From Epiperipatus broadwayi (taxonomy: Eukaryota > Onychophora > Udeonychophora > Euonychophora > Peripatidae), in the NCBI GenBank assembly GCA_028023455.1, contig JAQFVV010000020.1, positions 8,603,092 through 8,667,091 of the forward strand: a DNA stretch of 64,000 bases, in the 5' to 3' direction. The translations under genes were made by a program, and so were the position numbers. The notes under the pieces were generated by a model, which did not search any database, was not told the DNA's origin, and saw only the letters and a list, made by a program, of their open reading frames with translations. Below, in pieces: positions 58,303-64,000 of this stretch (its first letter is position 1; every line of letters starts with the position of its first letter).

Positions 58303-58924
58303 AATTTTTTTTTGTTATCATTTAATCAAATTTATCTATTTCTATTTGTTTACACTTTTTAACTTTATTTATTTTTTTGCTGATAGGAACAATTCTCCTC
58401 ACTTTACTTCAGAACTGTCATTATACTTTTTAATAATTCAGTGGGTAATAGATAGCAGTCTAATTTACATCCACACATGTCTGTTTTTTCTATATATTCA
58501 GATTCATTTCTGAAGATGTAGTCAGAATAGCCCTGGAGGTATATATAATCACTTACATTTATGCTGGGTTCTAGGAATGTTGATAAGATAGCATGCACAT
58601 GTCATATGTCTCAAAGAGACAAGTAATATATTATTGTTTCAATGGCACTATATCTGATAAAAGTATATAAGTGTATTTTTTTTGTTTAACATTTGCTATT
58701 TCTAGAGTTAACAGCCATACTTTTTAAGGAACAAAATTAGCCATGCACAGTTTAGAACAGTAGTCAAATTTTAAAACTACCTAAACTGAAACTCAAGCTG
58801 TCATTTGTAATATATGAAATGTCATCTGACTTCCACATGATTTCGAAAATGACTAATCATTTGATTATTTACATAAGGAAAGAGTTAATAAATTTTATAA
58901 ATACAAACATTTAACATTTTAATG
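58303..58924. other. AT-rich spacer
   Basis: No gene recognised. Confidence 0.6.
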
Positions 58925-59460
58925 TTTTCCTGAAGGTTTGTAATGATGGTATTTTAATATTAAGTATTGAATGTCTTTAAAAAAATTTAAACTTTATATA
59001 AATATTCCAATTACATTCAACTGTTAATAATAGCACACAAATTAGTATATACACAAGATTTCGAGAGGTATGATTCCCCTTTCTTCTGCAGATATTGCTG
59101 GCGTGACCAATGATTATACTAGCATGGGAATTAAACCCGGATCCTTAGATTCTTAAATATTAAATTTTAAAGTAATGGTCTAACCAAATAAGCCATCCTG
59201 CCAAAGCTCAGTTGGTTCAAGCATTACCTTAAAATTCAATATTAAAGAATCTAAGGGTACAGGTTCAATTCACATGCTAATACTGCTACTAGTCAGACCA
59301 GCAATACCTGAAGAAGAAAGGAAAGTGATACCTCTTGAAACATTGTGCACATACTAACTTGAGTGCTATTATTAAGAGTTGAATGTAATTAAAATATTTA
59401 AATAAAGTTAAATCTTTCTAATGGAAATATTCCATTGTATAAATAAAATTTAGCATTTTA
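58925..59460. repeat. Family C: two tRNA-headed repeats joined head to head
   Basis: The left arm, read on the minus strand, and the right arm, read on the plus strand, each start with a tRNA-like head. The right-arm head has AAGCTCAGTTGG (box A, 59204-59215) and GGTTCAATTCA (box B, near 59262). The left-arm head has TGGCTTATTTGG and GGGTTTAATTCCC in inverse, near 59130-59200. Each continues through ATTAAAGAATCTAAGG-type sequence, a CATGCTA block and a CTGAAGAAG block, then ACATACTAA or ATATACTAA, GTTGAATGTAATT, and AATATTTAAATAAAG. The arms are only moderately alike. The heads meet at about 59195. Confidence 0.78.
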
Positions 59461-60637
59461 TTATTCATTGTGGATAAAAGCATAACCATGATAAAATATA
59501 TTTATCACTATCATGCATGGAATAGCAGATTAATAGAAACATGTACTCAAAAGCTAAAATTACAGCACTGATTTTTAACAGGGTGAGATGAAATTCTCAG
59601 CAAGTCATTTTTCTCAATCTGACATTAATAGCATGTCCTGTTTTAATTAAAAGAAAAGTGAATTAACTTGTTGAACTTACTGTTTATAGAAAGTGTTATT
59701 TTTAGTCATTTAACAATTTAGGATGGAAGCAGATATCATATTGGTTTTGAGAATGTTACGTACAAGCTTCTTCCATTGGTTTCTCTATATTTTCTAATTT
59801 ATAGTGATTTAAAATGTCATCATTGTGGATATAAAATTAATAAAAATGCTTCCTAGTAAAAATCTTTTTAATAATCATACTGACAATGAAAAAAAATAAC
59901 TTTTTTATTTGCTCATCATTTCATATATATAATTTTTATTTTATATATATTCTTAAACATCAGCAGTCTAAAAATAATGCTTTCTTTTTACTTTTTTTAA
60001 TGCTTTGGCACTATTATATTAAAAAAATATCAGTAATATTAATTCACTTTACATATAAACTTAACTAATTTTTTGTAAGATGCCTTGTAGTGGTATTAAA
60101 CACTTTGTAATTCTCTTTTATCACAATAGTTCAATGAAGTTTATAAATTGACTAATATAAAATCTACTTTTCTTTAATTATATTTTTGGTCAAAAATGGA
60201 ATCTCTTCTATTGCAAAAATGGCATTTGTGTGTTTATAAAGCTAAATATATGAAAAAAAAACAGTAAATTTAATGGTTGCCAATTAGTGTAAAAGTAATT
60301 TTTAAATTTAAAGTTTTATATATATAGTGTTTAATAAATGTATATTAAAAATTATACACAATTTGAGTCAAGAAGTATGTAAACATTATATTACTCTATG
60401 CAGATATAAGTTTTTTTAGTGATAATATTGTAATATTATTTAACTTTTTTTATTAGATATATTTTAAAAATTTATTTTTAAAATTATTTGGTTTTCTTAA
60501 AATGTATATATAAATTTAAATAAAATATTTTTATTTTTCCAAAAACCCAATAGATTTCTTTATTGAAACATATATATTGACTTTGTTTTTCAATAAAAGA
60601 AAATAACACATTCATAAAAAAATGATTAATATAAGCA
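59461..60637. other. AT-rich spacer
   Basis: No gene recognised. Confidence 0.6.
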
Positions 60638-61272
60638 ATTAATATGAAAATAAAGATTGATTATGATGTGTTAGAAGAAACTAACAGCTACAAATACCTT
60701 GGTCAGATTATTAATACAGACGGAAACATAATGGATGAAATTAATCATAGAATTAAACTTGGTTGGAGTGCTTTTGGTAGAAATAACTTGATACTAAAAG
60801 GAAATATGCCTATGTGTTTGAAAAGGAAGGTTTTTAATAAATGTGTTTTACCAGTACTTATTTATGGATCTGAGACTTGGACACTTAATAGAAGAACAAT
60901 ACAGAGACTTCAGACCACTCAAAGAAGTATGGAGAGATGCATGTTGGGAGTAACAAGAAGAGATCAAAAATGCAATATATGGGTAAGAGAACAAACAGGT
61001 ATTACTGACCTCATTGAAAAAATTAAAAGACTGAAGTGGAGTTGGGCTGGACATATTGCTAGAAGAGATGATAATATATGGTCAAAGTGAAATCGTAAAC
61101 TGGATTCCAAGAGATTGTAAAAGACCCAGAAAGCGACCACATGTAAGATGGATGGATGAAATAAGAAAGTGTGCAGAGGCAATGTGGAGAAGAGAAGCTA
61201 AAGTTCGGAGATGGATTGAACTTGAAGAAACCTTCATTCTGCAGTGGATTGATAATGGTTGATGATGATGTG
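60638..61272 (+). pseudogene. RTE-like LINE, longest 3' fragment
   Basis: One frame is open from 60644 to 61090 and begins in the middle of the RT thumb (SYKYLGQIINTDGNI). It continues with NKCVLPVLIYGSETWTL, RTIQRLQTTQRSMERCMLG, and DLIEKIKRLKWSWAGHIARR. A one-base frameshift near 61075 moves the remainder (IPRDCKRPRKRPHVRWMDE, RRWIELEETFILQWIDNG) to another frame, ending at 61262. The 3' end has a GATGATGATG tail. This domain order is the C-terminal end of RTE-type endonuclease/reverse-transcriptase proteins. The ATG at 60644 is internal to the original protein, so it is not a true start. Four copies of this tail occur in the window (11130, 42690, 56929, here). Confidence 0.88.
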
Positions 61273-61275
61273 TGA

Positions 61276-62460
61276 GTATATAGTTAGTTATATATGTTAT
61301 TAGTAATGCAGTATACTGTATATTGTGTATTTATAGCTCTAAGGAAAACTGTTAAAACAGTTAAAATGGTCAGATTAAGTAAGATGAATAAACAAATTGT
61401 TGGTATCAAGTGTATGTATGAAATGAATCAATTGATCTTATTGATATTTATTAAAAGTAACCAAATTTGTGAGCAAAATAGTAATACTCAATCCAGATAG
61501 AAACCATTGTTTACTTCATTCTTATATAATTTATTTTAGCATTTTAAAAAGTAAAGGAAAACCATAGACTCTGAGATCATAGGAAACCTTTAGTTATGAT
61601 TTGATACTGATCTGTCCAATGCAGATTAAAAAAGTCTACCTATTAGAAAATATAAACTAGGTATACATTTATCATTTAATATTAAACTTTAGCTAAGTTA
61701 ACTATAGGCTGATTACTTAAAAAAACATATTAAGTCTGCTTGAGAGTTTAAAAAAAATCATTATTCACCAATCCACGAATGAAGACCAGTTTGTAATCAT
61801 GGTAGGTTCCCTTTGTTTTAAAATAATTATTGATGGGATAGTATATGTCAATTCTAGGGCATGTTTGAAAAAATACTTTAGTACATAGCTTTAATAAAAT
61901 AAACTCTTTTCCACTTATTTACCGGTTTTATGTAGATTAAGCTGAGTTTCTTGCATAAAAAACGATGACCATTTAAGAGTTGAAATATTTCACATAGAAA
62001 GAAAGCACAATACACTTCATTTTATTAAAATAAAAATAATTGAATTGGTTTGCCGCTTGGAAAGTTATAAGCCATTCAAACTCGGAAGTATCAGAAATGA
62101 CATGTGACCTGATGACTTTTAGCTTCTTTAGTTTATCACTTTATTATTGCACTAAACAATGTAGAATACTTTAAAATTATTGGATATATGAAACTCTCAT
62201 TCATTTCAATGATTTATTATTAGCCTTTAGTTTAATGCTTTGATTATCAGTTAATTCCTGGACTGACTTCCAGTTGAGGAAAATATTAAAAAAAATCTCT
62301 GATTAAGTGAATGGAACAATTATGATAATTGCCATGTGAATGCTCAAACATCACATAACTTATTTATCGCCGACTTACAATCATTACTTTTTTTATTGAA
62401 GACCTATCTCTTTAGAGCTTGATGTATTAAATCCTTGATTGTTAAAACAGTCATTTGTAG
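61276..62460. other. AT-rich spacer
   Basis: No gene recognised. Confidence 0.6.
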
Positions 62461-62462
62461 TT

Positions 62463-62561
62463 TTGCATTGGTGGTCGAGAGGTCAGCACAACTGCCTTGC
62501 AGTTGCCCGGGTTGCGGGTTCGCGTCCCGGCCGATGCTATGACACTTAAAAAAAAAAAAAA
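62463..62561 (+). mobile_element. Family E SINE, most complete plus-strand copy
   Basis: Box A TGGTCGAGAGG at 62472-62482 and box B GGTTCGCGTCC at 62517-62527. GCATTGG (about 62465-62471) pairs with CCGATGC (about 62531-62537). CAACT/AGTTG forms an anticodon-like stem around GCCTTGC. The body ends CTATGACACTT and runs into poly(A) from about 62548. It resembles a complete tRNA-like unit, but the tail and repeated occurrence mark it as a retroposon, not a tRNA gene. Confidence 0.88.
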
Positions 62562-62569
62562 TTTAAAAA

Positions 62570-64000
62570 AAAATGTTTGTATAAAAATCATAATTAATTA
62601 TAAAACCTAATCATTTTATATCTCTCCCACCCTTCTCCCTTTTTTTAAAAAAAAAAAAATTATAGAAAAATTCAGTAAAATTTATTTCACATCTTAAAAG
62701 CTGTAAGCTTATGTTGATGAAAAAATAATGCTTTAAGTTACTTGGTTTTTGACAGCTTTTACATTAATGATAAAGAGCAAATTAATACTTTAAATATTTT
62801 CAATTGGGGACCATATATAAATGTTTTATTCGGCATAATTCACTGTAGAGGAAAGAAAATTATTAAAACAAGTCACCAGAAGAGAGATAGATCTTTGAAA
62901 GTGTATATATATTATTATTAAGAACTGTTAAGAATAACGATTGATGGATGTCCAAAGTAACATCATAAAACTACTTTAAACAATCAAAATTGAGCTGTAA
63001 ATATTTTTAAAAAATCAAAATTTTATATGCATTTAAATTAGAATAATTCCACTCATCATCATTTCCAAACATTATTGACTTATTGTAAAAGGAAAAAAGC
63101 TTAGCAAGTTACAGTTTTATTCTTTTTTCAATAATGCCAAAGATATATGTTTAGTATTTTATTATTTAGTTTGCTCTCATTTCCTACTTTTTAATTATAA
63201 CATCCATCTCTCCATATTTGCTGTGTAATCTGTATTCATCGTATTGTCTTTCTTATCGATGATACCTCTGAAGCATGCATAAACATAGGTAAAATGAATT
63301 TATTTTATTTTAAGAAAATAAGTATATTTAAATACTAATGATATCTTTAATGTAAAGTTATTTACATGGAATATAGTCCATATAACTTCAATTCTATGAT
63401 CATTTTCTTTTACTAATTTGTATATTCTATATTTTTAAAAACATATTGAACATTACTATAGTCTTTTTATTATTTGCTTTAGTTTAACCTTTTTTTTTTT
63501 TTTGTAAGATGACATTATCTACGAAATAATTGTCTTAATCTTTCGTTATATGGTGTATTATTTTCATCATTTAGTTTAATTATTAAATGTTTGTAGAAAA
63601 ATTCACATTTCATTCAAAGTTTTTCCAAATATATTTAACTGTAAATAATATCCGTTTCTCCTCTCTTCATCAGATGTTGTTTGCTTGACTAATAATGTAG
63701 AATGGAAATTCAACAGGTGTTATTTAGAATCATAATTATTGATTTTAAAGCGATGTTCTAATTAATTTGACTCTTCTGTTATTGACAATAGTCAAAAGAA
63801 GTTTTATAATAAGGTCTTTCAGATTTCTTCATTTAGTGTCGTCACCTTAAATTTACTATTTACACATCTAAATATCACAGGCTCAATCTTCATGTTAGAT
63901 AGCAAAAATTTGGAGGAAAAAAAAGGGGGAAATAACACCATTAAAAACATTGAGTTCTAAAATAACTTATGTGTTATTATTGAAAGCTTAGATCAAAGTT
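62570..64000. other. AT-rich spacer to the window end
   Basis: No gene or repeat recognised. Confidence 0.6.

Noticed and set aside
59280-59350. CTGAAGA...CTTGAAAC block of family C as another hammerhead ribozyme
   Set aside because: The order of CUGANGA-like and GAAA blocks is suggestive, but stem II does not pair well, no NUH triplet follows in the right place, and the sister arm has CTGCAGA, which breaks the core.
62463-62547. Functional tRNA gene
   Set aside because: Boxes and acceptor-like stem are present, but there is a poly(A) tail, several near-identical copies with target duplications, and no standard U33-anticodon loop. A SINE explains all of it.
1-64000. CRISPR arrays, bacterial operons, prophage or plasmid features
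   Set aside because: No regularly spaced repeats with unique spacers, no ribosome-binding-site-led gene series, and no bacterial gene families; the content is eukaryotic retrotransposons.

Overview
The window reads as non-genic, very AT-rich DNA from an animal, probably an invertebrate. The evidence is the company of Tx1/L1-like, RTE-like and other non-LTR retrotransposons, a Gypsy-type LTR retroelement, tRNA-derived SINEs, (AT)n, (ATT)n, (AGT)n and GATA/GACA microsatellites, and the absence of any bacterial operon structure. I cannot name the species. No intact host protein-coding gene, rRNA gene or functional tRNA gene was found. Every convincing protein similarity is a broken retrotransposon.

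Layout. 1-9.5 kb: AT-rich spacer with two copies of a small repeat (family D) and fragments of families A and C. 9.5-19.1 kb: a run of foldback elements (9.53, 11.68, 12.74 kb), an RTE tail, GATA-type microsatellites, tRNA-like SINE pieces, a family B element (17.9 kb) and a head-to-tail dimer of family A (18.3-19.1 kb). 20.8-27.1 kb: a dead Tx1/L1-like LINE, a long AGT microsatellite and a dead Gypsy element carrying an internal tandem duplication and a large deletion. 27-36 kb: spacer, a foldback family B copy and a family A copy. 36.5-38.6 kb: a dead LINE with a GLYSH-type zinc-finger tail, interrupted by family D. 38.8-48.7 kb: dense families A and B including a dissectable nested insertion (44.1-45.1 kb), an RTE fragment, and a 1.77-kb island of higher GC content with a TATA box. 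49.6-51 kb: a 5'-truncated LINE. 51.8-62.6 kb: several copies of a tRNA-derived SINE (family E), a near-perfect 148-bp palindrome, a double-headed tRNA-like repeat (family C) and two more RTE tails.

The main result is that three repeat groups (the 9.5-kb foldback, family A and family B) each contain a sequence that can be folded by hand as a type I hammerhead self-cleaving ribozyme. The catalytic-core bases, a short stem III, stem II and a two-part stem I are all present, and the stems covary between copies. Family A copies are flanked by target-site duplications of about 10-18 bp and occur once as a head-to-tail dimer with a period near 452 bp. Together these are the hallmarks of retrozymes, non-coding retroposons that move through circular RNA. 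RTE tails in the same window have a duplication of similar length (13 bp), so a LINE of this kind is a plausible but unproven source of the integration machinery.
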